NCBI RefSeq assembly: GCF_001881565.1
Contig: NZ_MPDJ01000001.1
Span: forward strand, 1,184,749 to 1,248,748
Length of the DNA: 64,000 nucleotides
Source: Eisenbergiella tayi
Lineage (GTDB): Bacteria > Bacillota > Clostridia > Lachnospirales > Lachnospiraceae
Direction: 5' to 3'
The notes below the pieces were generated by a model. It had not been told where the DNA came from, ran no database searches, and saw only the letters and a list, made by a program, of their open reading frames with translations. Of this stretch, positions 42,975 through 51,784 are shown piece after piece. A program made the translations under genes and the position numbers. How positions within the stretch are numbered: position 1 is the first letter of the stretch; every line of letters begins with the position of its first letter.

Positions 42975-43013
42975 GAAGATATAGAAAACCGTGGAGGTGG
43001 AAAGGAGGCCTAT

Positions 43014-43391
43014 ATGTGGAATGTAATTATCTGTGACGGCGATGAACCGGAACGGGAGCAGCTGATGGGATTTGTCCGGCAGTATTTTGAAGAAAAGAAG
43101 AAGGATGCACAGATTGCAGGCTGCATGGACTGGCCGGAGCTTGAAGGTATGGTAAAACAGTCTCTTCCGGATGTTGTCATTGTGGCCCAGAACAGCGTGG
43201 ATGGACTGAATACTATTACCAGCGCCAGACTCCTGTCCCGGAAAATCATATGGTTTTCCGATTTGGATTTCGGTGTTCAGGCATATCGGCTGTGCGTTCC
43301 CTATTTTTCCACAAAGCCGGTTACCTATCAGAAGATGGAACAGGCTCTGACCCGTTTCTTTGAGGTAAGCCCGTGGCTCGGTAAAACATGA
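43014..43391 (+). CDS. Stand-alone pseudo-receiver protein
   Basis: 125 residues. It aligns with the receiver of the LytTR regulator at 41800: acidic C-D-G-D-E at 8-12, W-F-S-D-L at the Ser/Thr position and S-T-K-P-V for the conserved Lys. The phospho-acceptor Asp, however, is replaced by Ala (V-V-I-V-A-Q-N-S). There is no output domain. GGAGG lies upstream of the ATG. It is probably produced under control of the AgrA-like regulator and could interfere with, or bind to, the receiver or kinase (inference). Confidence 0.72.
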   Translation: MWNVIICDGDEPEREQLMGFVRQYFEEKKKDAQIAGCMDWPELEGMVKQSLPDVVIVAQNSVDGLNTITSARLLSRKIIWFSDLDFGVQAYRLCVPYFSTKPVTYQKMEQALTRFFEVSPWLGKT

Positions 43392-43479
43392 GGCATGAGG
43401 CCTGTGAACTGTTTTCATTCACAGACAACAGATGGCCCCTGAAAATATAGAAAATCGAAAAAAGGAGTTGTGATATTTT

Positions 43480-43677
43480 ATGGAATACACATTTAAAATA
43501 ACGATATCCGCCTGTGCACATCATACATGGCAGGGTGTACTGCAGACAGAAACCGGTTCGCATCCCTTTATGAATGAGCTGGAGCTTCTGGATGCCATAT
43601 CAAACCAGATGTACCTGGAGGATATGGAGGTTTTTTCCTGGGAAAAGCTTCCCTGGGAGGAGAATGCAAAGGTATAA
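43480..43677 (+). CDS. 65-residue protein of unknown function
   Basis: 65 residues, M-E-Y-T-F-K-I-T-I-S-A-C at the start, a helical E-L-E-L-L-D-A-I middle and an acidic/Trp-rich tail. Not secreted and not AgrD-like. AAAGGAG lies about 11 nt before the ATG. It follows the pseudo-receiver by 88 nt and precedes a terminator, so the two probably form one transcript. I recognise no family. Confidence 0.6.
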   Translation: MEYTFKITISACAHHTWQGVLQTETGSHPFMNELELLDAISNQMYLEDMEVFSWEKLPWEENAKV

Positions 43678-43734
43678 CCGGTTCCCTGAAAGCCGGTATC
43701 ATGTTCTTTCGGAACTTAAAAATCGAAATGGTAC

Positions 43735-43772
43735 AGGCCTTTCGTGAATACGGAAAGGCCTCTGTGTTTATT
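43735..43772 (+). terminator. Terminator after the 65-residue gene
   Basis: AGGCCTTTC / GAAAGGCCT (9 bp) around a 9-nt loop, then CTGTGTTTATT. It lies 58 nt past the stop. Confidence 0.65.
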
Positions 43773-43830
43773 AACTTTTATTTTGTTATTGATTTATTTA
43801 CAGATTATGCATATACTGTAAATGGTAGAT

Positions 43831-43872
43831 ACTCCCACACCTCTCAGCGATGTGTCTCAGGGAGTGTTTTTT
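43831..43872 (+). terminator. Second terminator before the flavodoxin gene
   Basis: ACTCCC..ACAC pairs with GTGT..GGGAGT around CTCTCAGCGAT, then six T. It may back up the terminator at 43735. Confidence 0.55.
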
Positions 43873-43955
43873 ATATGGGGAGAAAACATAAATGATTCGG
43901 TAGTATTCTTTTAATATATCGAATCCACTGACTGCAGCGAAAGGAGTACATAACA

Positions 43956-44576
43956 ATGAAAGTATTATTAATTAACGGAAGCCCTCATGAAAAAGGCTGT
44001 ACCTACACCGCACTTTCTGAGATTGCCGGCGTGCTGAATGAAAATGGAATCGACACGGAAATCTTTCAGGTCGGAAGCGACCCCATACGGGGCTGTGTGG
44101 GCTGCGGAGGCTGTGCCGGAAAAAACAGATGCGTTTTTCAGGATCAGGTAAATGTTGCCCTTGATAAGGCTGCAAAAGCCGACGGTTTTATTTTTGGTTC
44201 GCCGGTTCACTATGCATCCGCCGGAGGCGCGATCACCTCTTTCCTGGATCGGATGTTTTTTGCAGGCAAAGAAAACATGGTTTATAAGCCCGGAGCCGCC
44301 GTTGTCAGCTGCCGCCGTGCAGGATCCACCGCAACCCTTGACCAGCTGAATAAATACTTTACCATATCGAGTATGCCGCTGGTGGGCTCTTCTTATTGGA
44401 ACATGGTACACGGAAACACTCCGGAAGAGGTGCTGCAGGACAAGGAAGGTCTACAGACCATGCGCAATCTGGCGCGGAATATGGCCTGGCTGCTGCATTG
44501 TATCGAAGCCGGCAAAAAAGCGGGAATCTCTGTTCCTCAGCCGGAATCAGGCAGTACCACCAACTTTATCCGTTAA
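43956..44576 (+). CDS. Flavodoxin-like NAD(P)H-dependent oxidoreductase
   Basis: 206 residues. FMN-binding loop L-I-N-G-S-P-H-E-K-G-C-T near 5-16, a Cys-rich stretch G-C-V-G-C-G-G-C (about 47-54) and G-S-P-V-H-Y-A-S-A-G near 80, typical of iron-sulfur flavoprotein/NADPH-dependent FMN reductase relatives. The Cys cluster is compact and may not hold a full Fe-S centre. AAAGGAG precedes the ATG. Monocistronic, between terminators. Substrate unknown. Confidence 0.85.
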   Translation: MKVLLINGSPHEKGCTYTALSEIAGVLNENGIDTEIFQVGSDPIRGCVGCGGCAGKNRCVFQDQVNVALDKAAKADGFIFGSPVHYASAGGAITSFLDRMFFAGKENMVYKPGAAVVSCRRAGSTATLDQLNKYFTISSMPLVGSSYWNMVHGNTPEEVLQDKEGLQTMRNLARNMAWLLHCIEAGKKAGISVPQPESGSTTNFIR

Positions 44577-44589
44577 TATAAATAAAAAA

Positions 44590-44652
44590 AGAAGCAGAAA
44601 TATCCGTCTGCGGGAAACTCCCGCTTTCCTCTTCGGATATCTCTGCTTTCTT
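44590..44652. terminator. Bidirectional terminator between flavodoxin and SPFH genes
   Basis: AAGCAGAAATATCCG pairs with CGGATATCTCTGCTT (one mismatch). The stem is bounded by A-rich and T-rich tracts on the two sides, serving the convergent genes. Confidence 0.75.
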
Positions 44653-44679
44653 TTATTTATTCCGTTTCCTTATCTTATA

Positions 44680-46038
44680 TCATCTTATATCGCTTTCATC
44701 GAAGGGATCGCCGCATTCCGGACAGAATTTAGGAGGATGGGCCGGATCTTCCGGCTCCCAGCCGCATTTATCGCACTTATAAAGCCGGGCTCCTGCCGGT
44801 TTGGGTTTCCCGCATTCCGAGCAGAACCTGCCCTTATTCACCGCTCCGCAGGAGCATACCCAGCCTTCCTCCGCAGGTCTGGGCTTTCCGCACTCGGAAC
44901 AGAACTTTCCGGTATTACCCACGGCCCCGCAGCTGCAGTTCCAGCTTCCCGCCGCAGGCGTATTCGCAGGCGTGTACGCCTGCCCTCCGGCCGGCGAAGG
45001 CTGTGCGGAAGCCTCCTGCTGGCGGTTCTTCTGTCCCATTTCGAATAGCTGCCCTGCATTGATTCCGCCTGCATTAGCGGCCATGTTCATGCCCGCAAAG
45101 GCCATCATGGGGCCTGTGGATTTATTTCCCGCCGCCGTCTTCATGGCATCTGCCTGAGCGCCGGTAATCGTCGCCGCCGCCATGTTGGGATCTCTCAGCA
45201 CAGCCGCCTTCTGCAGCTGCTTAATCATATCCTCATCCTCTTCCGAGGCCTTCACGCTGCTTACGCCGAAGGATGCAAGGGCGATTCCCCGGAGCTTCAC
45301 CCATTTTTCCGAAAGCACCGTATTCAAAGCGGATGCGATTTCGTCCGTATGTCCCGGAAGGGCACTGTAACGGATACCCATATCGGAAATTCTGGCAAAT
45401 GCGGGCTGCAGGGCGGTCATCAGCTCACTTTTGAGCTGGCTGTCCAGATTTTCCCTGGAGTAGGCCACTTCCACATTTCCGCATACATTCACATAAAAAC
45501 AGATGGGATCCACCATGCGATAGGAATATTCCCCATGACAGCGGATGGCGATATCAATGTCCAGCCCAATGTTCCTGTCCACTACGCGGAAGGGCACCGG
45601 ATTGGCCGTTCCGTACTTATTTCCAACGATTTCCTTAGTGTTAAAAAAATATACTCTCTGATCCTTGGGGGTCTCTCCGCCAAAGGCGAACCGGATACCG
45701 AAGGTTTCAAAGGAACGCCTCACATTCTCTCCCAAATCTCCGTAAAAGATGGAGGGTTCGCTGGACGCATCATAAATGTATTCTCCGGGCTGGGCGCACA
45801 CATCCACCACTTTCCCCTGATCCACAATCATCATGCACTGTCCTTCATTTACCGCGATAACCGATCCGTTGGATATCACGTTCTCGCTCCCTTTTTTATT
45901 GGAACCTCTTCTGGAGGTTTTCTTGCTTCCTTTTACTGCAAGGATATTGGCCGGAATCGAATCACAATAGAAATATTCTTCCCACTGATCCGCCATTACC
46001 GATGCCGCCGACTGCACTGCCGCTCTGATTAATCCCAT
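44680..46038 (-). CDS. SPFH-domain protein with C-terminal zinc ribbons (YdjI-like)
   Basis: 452 residues from the ATG at 46038 (GGAAGG 5 nt upstream). An SPFH/virion-core-like domain occupies about 25-290, then a Gly/Ala/Met-rich linker, then three zinc ribbons: C-S-C-G..F-C-S-E-C, C-S-C-G..F-C-S-E-C and C-D-K-C-G..F-C-P-E-C. It resembles B. subtilis YdjI, which recruits PspA to stressed membranes. The extra ribbons may bind partners. Start choice removes a long upstream extension. Confidence 0.83.
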   Translation of the reverse strand: MGLIRAAVQSAASVMADQWEEYFYCDSIPANILAVKGSKKTSRRGSNKKGSENVISNGSVIAVNEGQCMMIVDQGKVVDVCAQPGEYIYDASSEPSIFYGDLGENVRRSFETFGIRFAFGGETPKDQRVYFFNTKEIVGNKYGTANPVPFRVVDRNIGLDIDIAIRCHGEYSYRMVDPICFYVNVCGNVEVAYSRENLDSQLKSELMTALQPAFARISDMGIRYSALPGHTDEIASALNTVLSEKWVKLRGIALASFGVSSVKASEEDEDMIKQLQKAAVLRDPNMAAATITGAQADAMKTAAGNKSTGPMMAFAGMNMAANAGGINAGQLFEMGQKNRQQEASAQPSPAGGQAYTPANTPAAGSWNCSCGAVGNTGKFCSECGKPRPAEEGWVCSCGAVNKGRFCSECGKPKPAGARLYKCDKCGWEPEDPAHPPKFCPECGDPFDESDIR

Positions 46039-46110
46039 AAAGACCTTCCTTTCTGTGTCTGTTGCATAAGCGCTCGTTCTGCTTCTGATATTTGCCGGGA
46101 ATCTGTTTCT

Positions 46111-46139
46111 ATTATAGGATACTATTGCTGTTTTTGCAA
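46111..46139 (-). promoter_or_regulatory. Promoter of the SPFH gene
   Basis: Minus strand TTGCAA (46139-46134), 17-nt spacer, TATAAT (46116-46111), about 70 nt before the ATG. Confidence 0.7.
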
Positions 46140-46233
46140 AGGGAAACACTGCGGGCAGTAAACTGCGGATAACCGATGTATATCTGCCGCAATCCCATAA
46201 TATATTATAATAAACGTCCGCCAAAGGAGCTCT

Positions 46234-47940
46234 ATGACTAATGAACAAAATCAACTGCAGGACGCAATATACAGCAATGACTATCTGGATCTGATATTCG
46301 ATCCAAATGCCAGCGTCTTTCAGGAAGGGCGTATGGAACAAAATCCCCTTTCGGTTACACCCAATCCCAAATATAAAATTCATTTTTTAGATCGGAAAAC
46401 CAATCCGCCATTGAATTTAGGATACTATAATTACTATGAAATTCCCCATTGCTATGGTCTTATGGATATTTCAGCCTTAAATGAATCAGGAAGCGATTTT
46501 ATCCAAAACCAGTCTAATCTGGATGTAACCGGAAATGGGGTATTAATTGGTTTCCTTGATACCGGAATTGATTACACTCACCCGGTTTTCATTGATTCGG
46601 GAGGGCGGACAAAGATCCTTTCAATCTGGGATCAGACGATTCCGGCCGAAACATATCACCCCGATCTCCCCTATGGAACCGAATTTACCAGGGAGCAGAT
46701 TAATGAAGCCTTAAATCATGAGAATCCTTTTGAAATAGTTCCCAGCAAGGATACCATCGGACATGGGACACAATTGGCCGGAATCGCTGCCGGGAACCGG
46801 CAGTCGGCAGATGCTTTCTCCGGAATGGCTCCCGGAAGCCAGCTGGTGATTGTAAAACTGAAAGAAGCTAAAGCAAATTTAAAAGAATACTATGGTATTG
46901 CTCCGGATATGCTGGCCTTTCAGACCACTGATCTTATGATGGCCCTTTCTTACCTGAGAAATGCCGCTGTTCGTTTGGGCTTACCCATGGTTATCTGTAT
47001 CGGGCTGGGAACCAGCCTCGGCGGCTTAACGCTGCGCAATCCGCTTGAACACTATATTGAAAATCTCGCCGAGACCGAAGGCTTCTCCATTGTGAGCGCC
47101 ATAGGAAATGAAGGACTGGAAGGGACTACCTATATTGGCAATATCAACAACAGCCTTGGCCGTGAAAATGTAGAAATCCTCGTCGGGCAGGAATACGGAT
47201 TCACTCTTGAGCTCTGGGGGCAGCCTCCTAATATATATTCGCTCAGCATCCAGACACCTTTTGGTGAAACTATGCCAAAGCTGCATATCCGGGGCCGGGG
47301 TACACTGTCCCATGAATTTATTACTTCCCAAACCATTCTTCAGATTGATTATCTGATGTCCGAGCAAAATTCCGGGAATCAGATCATTCAGGTTAAGTTT
47401 AAGAATCCTATGCCTGGGATCTGGACTGTTACGGTATATAAGCAGGCCTATGATACCAGTGATTATTTTATGAAGCTTCCTATCAGGAATTTTCTGCGCA
47501 GCGATACCCGCTTCATGCGCCCCACTCCGGACTATTCACTGGTTAAACCGGCCGGTGTCAGGAATATTGTTTCTGTCGCAGCCTACGATCTGCAGACCGG
47601 CAATGTATATAACGGCTCCAGCTGGGGTTACATCAATGTATACGACACGAAACCGGATCTGGCGGCTCCCGGCGTCAACATCCTTGTACCCAATTTACAT
47701 CACGGTTTTTCTACGGCAACAGGCAGCAGTATCGCAGCCGCCTGCACGGCCGGCAGCATTGCCCTTCTCTTTGAATGGATGATTCGCTATCATATCCCCT
47801 GGGCTCCAAATTCCCCCGGGACCAAAAACTTTTTAACCAGAGGAACCAGGCAGATTCCCGGAATACAGTTCCCAAACAAACGAATGGGCTATGGAAAACT
47901 CGATCTGGCCTCCTCCTACGAACAAGTTCTTAATCTTTAA
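46234..47940 (+). CDS. Subtilisin-like protease, Csp type (first of tandem pair)
   Basis: 568 residues, no signal peptide. Peptidase S8 with D109 in F-L-D-T-G-I-D, H177 in I-G-H-G-T-Q and S499 in A-T-G-S-S-I-A; the oxyanion Asn is in S-A-I-G-N-E-G. The G-T-S-M-A-x-P consensus is changed to G-S-S-I-A-A-A, lacking the Pro. A large insert (about 300-430) is characteristic of the CspA/B/C group. Similar proteins process germination enzymes in Clostridia, but a sporulation role here is unproven. AAAGGAG precedes the ATG. Confidence 0.87.
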   Translation: MTNEQNQLQDAIYSNDYLDLIFDPNASVFQEGRMEQNPLSVTPNPKYKIHFLDRKTNPPLNLGYYNYYEIPHCYGLMDISALNESGSDFIQNQSNLDVTGNGVLIGFLDTGIDYTHPVFIDSGGRTKILSIWDQTIPAETYHPDLPYGTEFTREQINEALNHENPFEIVPSKDTIGHGTQLAGIAAGNRQSADAFSGMAPGSQLVIVKLKEAKANLKEYYGIAPDMLAFQTTDLMMALSYLRNAAVRLGLPMVICIGLGTSLGGLTLRNPLEHYIENLAETEGFSIVSAIGNEGLEGTTYIGNINNSLGRENVEILVGQEYGFTLELWGQPPNIYSLSIQTPFGETMPKLHIRGRGTLSHEFITSQTILQIDYLMSEQNSGNQIIQVKFKNPMPGIWTVTVYKQAYDTSDYFMKLPIRNFLRSDTRFMRPTPDYSLVKPAGVRNIVSVAAYDLQTGNVYNGSSWGYINVYDTKPDLAAPGVNILVPNLHHGFSTATGSSIAAACTAGSIALLFEWMIRYHIPWAPNSPGTKNFLTRGTRQIPGIQFPNKRMGYGKLDLASSYEQVLNL

Positions 47941-47948
47941 GGAATACT

Positions 47949-49688
47949 ATGGAAAGTCAAAAATTAGAAAATTTACTGAATGTCTCCCTGCAGGTTACGG
48001 AAACGGAACGCAAAGAATCCTTAATCCTGGATTCCGGCTTTCATTCGGATACGAAGCAATGGGACTTGATCATTAAATATTCGGGCGACTTAAGCTCCAT
48101 CAGTGATTATGCCGCCGTCACAGTATTGCAGGGCGGTTATGCCATTGTGACTTTAAACGAAGCAGATATCCCCCGTTTAACCGCCAACCCGCTGGTTGAA
48201 TTTATTGAAAAACCCAAAACCCTGTATACTGCTGTAAATACGGCTGTCACTTCTTCCTGTATCTTAAATTACCGTCACTATTCTAACCCGGAACTACCGG
48301 ACAGTCTTCTTGGACGGGGGACGATTATCGCCTGCATTGACTCCGGCATTGATTATACCCATCCGGATTTCATCGACGACAGCGGCAGCTCGCGGATTCT
48401 GTTTATCTGGGATCAGGGGGCCGCGGGCACTCCGCCTTCAGGATATCGCCAGGGTGCCGAATTTACCCGGGAACAGATAAATGCAGCACTCAGGCTTCAG
48501 AATCGTTCTGAACGGGAGCAGCTGCTGCCCCACTGGGATTTTTCCGGACATGGAACTGCCGTATTAGGGATTGCCGCCGGAAACGGACGTGCCTCTAACC
48601 GTAACTATCCCGGCGCAGCGCCTGACTGTGATATCATCGTTGTCAAGCTGGGTACCCCGGACGCTTCCGGTTTTCCCCGAACTCTGGAGCTGATGCAGGC
48701 AATCGATTATGTCAGCCGGAAAGGGGTGGCGCTTGGCCGCCCTACTGCCATCAATCTGAGTTTCGGCAACAATTACGGCGGCCATGACGGGGAATCTCTG
48801 TTAGAGCAGTTTATCGACCAGATTGCAGGAATCGGACGGACGGCTATTTGTGTCGGTACAGGCAACGAAGCCGCGGCGGCGACTCATACCGGCGGCCTGC
48901 TGAAGACCGGCCAGACGGAAGATGTATACTTCAGTATCAGCCCTTACGAAACAAATCTCTGTCTCCAGCTTTGGAAACAGTATGTCGACGATATCAGCAT
49001 CTCACTGATAACCCCAACAGGGATCCGGGTAGGCCCGCTGGTAACAAAAAATAAAACGGTAAAAGTGTCGGCTGAGGACATGGAACTCATAATCTTCTAT
49101 GGCGAACCGAGTCCGTATTCCATGTCCCAGGAGATCTTCATCGATTTTATTAACCGAAGCTATTATCTGCAGCCGGGCCTTTGGAGTGTCCATCTGGAAG
49201 CGCAGAATATTATTGACGGAAAATATGATATCTGGATGCCGGGAAGCATTTCCTTAAACAGCATGTCCAGATTTTATTATCCGGACGGTGATACTACGCT
49301 CACCATCCCCTCTACCGCCAGAAAGGTCATTTCGGTTGGTGCTTATAATCACCACAATAATAATTATGCCACCTTTTCCGGCCGTGGCCCCACTCGCCTG
49401 AATCAAAGCATCAAGCCCGATCTAGCCGCCCCGGGTGTGGATATTATGAGCACAGCGGCAGGCGGCGGCTATGACAGGGTAACCGGCACTTCTTTCGCCA
49501 CTCCCTTCGTTACCGGAGCCGCGGCCTTACTGATGGAATGGGGTATCGTAAAGGGTAATGATCCTTATCTGTATGGGGAAAAGCTAAAGGCCTGCCTGCT
49601 GAAGGGAGCCAGGCGGCGCGGACAGCAGCACTATCCTGACAGCCAGTGGGGCTGGGGACGGCTCTGCCTGGAAGACAGTTTTCCCTGA
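47949..49688 (+). CDS. Subtilisin-like protease, Csp type (second of tandem pair)
   Basis: 579 residues, 8 nt after the first protease, with AAGGAATACT before the ATG. Intact triad: D131 in I-D-S-G-I-D-Y, H201 in S-G-H-G-T-A and S515 in G-T-S-F-A-T-P, the canonical form. N-terminal about 95 residues form a prodomain-like segment that the first copy has only in shorter form. Same insert pattern. No signal peptide, so it acts inside the cell or in a spore coat context (inference). Confidence 0.88.
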   Translation: MESQKLENLLNVSLQVTETERKESLILDSGFHSDTKQWDLIIKYSGDLSSISDYAAVTVLQGGYAIVTLNEADIPRLTANPLVEFIEKPKTLYTAVNTAVTSSCILNYRHYSNPELPDSLLGRGTIIACIDSGIDYTHPDFIDDSGSSRILFIWDQGAAGTPPSGYRQGAEFTREQINAALRLQNRSEREQLLPHWDFSGHGTAVLGIAAGNGRASNRNYPGAAPDCDIIVVKLGTPDASGFPRTLELMQAIDYVSRKGVALGRPTAINLSFGNNYGGHDGESLLEQFIDQIAGIGRTAICVGTGNEAAAATHTGGLLKTGQTEDVYFSISPYETNLCLQLWKQYVDDISISLITPTGIRVGPLVTKNKTVKVSAEDMELIIFYGEPSPYSMSQEIFIDFINRSYYLQPGLWSVHLEAQNIIDGKYDIWMPGSISLNSMSRFYYPDGDTTLTIPSTARKVISVGAYNHHNNNYATFSGRGPTRLNQSIKPDLAAPGVDIMSTAAGGGYDRVTGTSFATPFVTGAAALLMEWGIVKGNDPYLYGEKLKACLLKGARRRGQQHYPDSQWGWGRLCLEDSFP

Positions 49689-49719
49689 CCTGTATGGTGC
49701 AGCAAGGTATCCTGCCATA

Positions 49720-51642
49720 TTACTGCAGGTTATTCCATAAACTTTCATAATCCGGAATAATCTGTTCTTCCCTTGAAAGAATGAACAGGCGGCAGCCATG
49801 AGGCGGAATGCTGACCACAAGATTATTTTTCCACAGTTCTTCTTTCCTGCCTGTTTTTAAGCGGAATATATGCCAGTCGGGAGTAAAACCGAGTTTCCCG
49901 ATATCATAGGCGTAGTAAAAATCAGCCTCTGATTTGTTGAGTATATATATCAGGCCTTTGTTGTTTTCTTTGTGTACCATGACAATTTCAGGGCGTTCCT
50001 CCGAAAGAAAAGGCAGGGAGGGTTTTCTTCTTTTGTCAGGGCGGATGAAATCAAAAAGCTTTTGCCGGGCAGGGGCTATTTTGTGGAGGGGATCGGAAGT
50101 GTAAATGCAGCTTCCCGATACAGCCGCCAGCAGTGCCAGGCTTTCTGTCTCCCGTTCTGTCAGGCGGATCTGGAAATCCCGCAGCATGACGGCATCGGGG
50201 TCTGTCTGGTAATAGCGGTGATTCGTATAGTTATTTCCGGTCAGGCAGCGCATCATATTCTGAGGGCCGAATTCACCGTCCCAGCTGGAACCAACGTCGC
50301 CGCCTATCCGCATGCCGTCGGCATATCCCACAAAGGGGAGGAAGGGGGCTATGCAGCCCAGCCAGTAGCTGTCTTCTCCGATGGCTTCACGGATCATCTG
50401 CAGGTATTCCCTGTAATATTCTATAGAAGTTTTACCGGGATTGTATCTTTTCACACGGCTGCTGTCCTGGAGGCCCCAGAGCATAAAATCCGTCTTGAAC
50501 ATCCCGGCGCCCCATTTTCTCAGGGTGGTGAAGACATGCTTCATGTAGGCCATGGCTTCGGGGTGGGAGGTGTCGAGGCAATAATATTCTTCATCCTGGT
50601 ATCCCCATGGTTTGGGCTCATTGTCTGTAATCCAGGGCCGTATGGGGTTCCCTTCCCAATCATGCAGTACCCAGTCCGGATGTTCTCCGTAGAGTCTGCT
50701 TCTGTTGCCGACCATAAATGCTCCTACCCATATGCCCGGAATGTATCCGGCCTTTTTTATCTCCTGAAATGCCTCTTCCAGGCCTTCCGGGAACCGTTCG
50801 CCCGGTTCCAGCCAGTCGCCTATGGAGGTGCAGTATCCTACGTCCAGCTGAAAATACCTGATTTCTTTGCTGCATTCCAGCTGGGAAAAGCCTTCCAGGT
50901 ATTCTTTCAGCTGTATTCTGTCAAAGTTCTGGTAGCAGTAATACCAGGAGCACCAGTGATAGGCCGGCGGCATTAAGAGTCTGGCCGACATGTTTCTGCC
51001 GATTTCTTCCGCGGCTTTTTCCAGGCCTTCTTCCATGGAAGGGGTCAGGAGGAACCTGAGCCTTTCAAAAATGACCTGTTCCCTTCCGGTATTTTCCATC
51101 CGTGCGCCGACAGACAGTGACAGCTCTGTTTCTGTGCTGTGTTTGCCGCTTCCGTCCGTATATTTGACGTTCTCCCGGGCATTCACCTCACAGACGGTCT
51201 CATAGTGCTTCTGCGAAACCGGATAGATGGTGAGTGCATGCCCCCCGGGAAGCTTCAGCGAACATAAACCATAGCTTACGATCGTTCCCCTTTCAAGCAT
51301 GCTGTTTTTCCCATAATAGCCGGTATCTCCTCCCATCCCTTCCGCCGCCTGGTAAAAGCCTTCGGCCCGGATGTCAGCCTGATAAAAGAAATAAAGGGTA
51401 TGAATCGGGCCTGTATAATTATCCAGGGAAAATTCCAGTTCGAAACTTTCCTCTTCTTCATGCAGACTGCATGCTACTTTTCCATGAACTGTTTCCCAGA
51501 CTACTTTATTTTCTTCCTTTATAATCCGTATCACATGAAGGGAATGTCCGTCGATTCCCGGATACATATTTCTTATAAGATAAGCCGTACCGCTGCTTAC
51601 CGTAAGGCTTCCGTCTTTTTCTATTCTGCAGTTTAGTGCCAT
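49720..51642 (-). CDS. GH36/clan GH-D alpha-galactosidase-like enzyme
   Basis: 640 residues. N-terminal beta-sandwich (about 1-220), then a TIM barrel. Candidate nucleophile Asp in M-F-K-T-D-F-M and acid/base Asp in R-I-G-G-D-V-G-S-S-W, the K-x-D and R-x-x-x-D pattern of clan GH-D. Likely removes alpha-linked galactose or a related sugar. No signal peptide. GGGGAGG lies 5 nt before the ATG. It is convergent with the second protease gene (31-nt gap) and is the last gene of the glycan cluster. Exact specificity unknown. Confidence 0.82.
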   Translation of the reverse strand: MALNCRIEKDGSLTVSSGTAYLIRNMYPGIDGHSLHVIRIIKEENKVVWETVHGKVACSLHEEEESFELEFSLDNYTGPIHTLYFFYQADIRAEGFYQAAEGMGGDTGYYGKNSMLERGTIVSYGLCSLKLPGGHALTIYPVSQKHYETVCEVNARENVKYTDGSGKHSTETELSLSVGARMENTGREQVIFERLRFLLTPSMEEGLEKAAEEIGRNMSARLLMPPAYHWCSWYYCYQNFDRIQLKEYLEGFSQLECSKEIRYFQLDVGYCTSIGDWLEPGERFPEGLEEAFQEIKKAGYIPGIWVGAFMVGNRSRLYGEHPDWVLHDWEGNPIRPWITDNEPKPWGYQDEEYYCLDTSHPEAMAYMKHVFTTLRKWGAGMFKTDFMLWGLQDSSRVKRYNPGKTSIEYYREYLQMIREAIGEDSYWLGCIAPFLPFVGYADGMRIGGDVGSSWDGEFGPQNMMRCLTGNNYTNHRYYQTDPDAVMLRDFQIRLTERETESLALLAAVSGSCIYTSDPLHKIAPARQKLFDFIRPDKRRKPSLPFLSEERPEIVMVHKENNKGLIYILNKSEADFYYAYDIGKLGFTPDWHIFRLKTGRKEELWKNNLVVSIPPHGCRLFILSREEQIIPDYESLWNNLQ

Positions 51643-51744
51643 TCCAGCCTCCCCGCCATGCCGTCCTGTGCGGCATCCTGATATGTTAGTTCTTCCATGT
51701 AAATGGTTCCGGTATGAGTATCATTCAGGTGATTCCGTCATTCA

Positions 51745-51766
51745 AAGGCGGCAAGAATGCCGCCTT
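51745..51766. terminator. Hairpin between GH36 and GH63-like genes
   Basis: AAGGCGGCA-AGAA-TGCCGCCTT, 9-bp perfect stem, 18 nt past the GH63-like stop. The T-run is short, so termination may be partial. Confidence 0.55.
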
Positions 51767-51784
51767 CCAATCCGTTATCCCTTT

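Noticed and set aside
40384..43013. agrB/agrD genes for the AgrC-like kinase
   Set aside because: No AgrB-like membrane protease or AgrD-like short peptide frame with ribosome site was found here.
42522..43418. 298-codon minus-strand frame across palindrome B and the pseudo-receiver
   Set aside because: It crosses the divergent promoter, lies opposite a better-supported gene and shows no family features.
43701..43895. 64-codon plus-strand frame
   Set aside because: It contains two terminator hairpins (43735 and 43831) and lacks a ribosome site.
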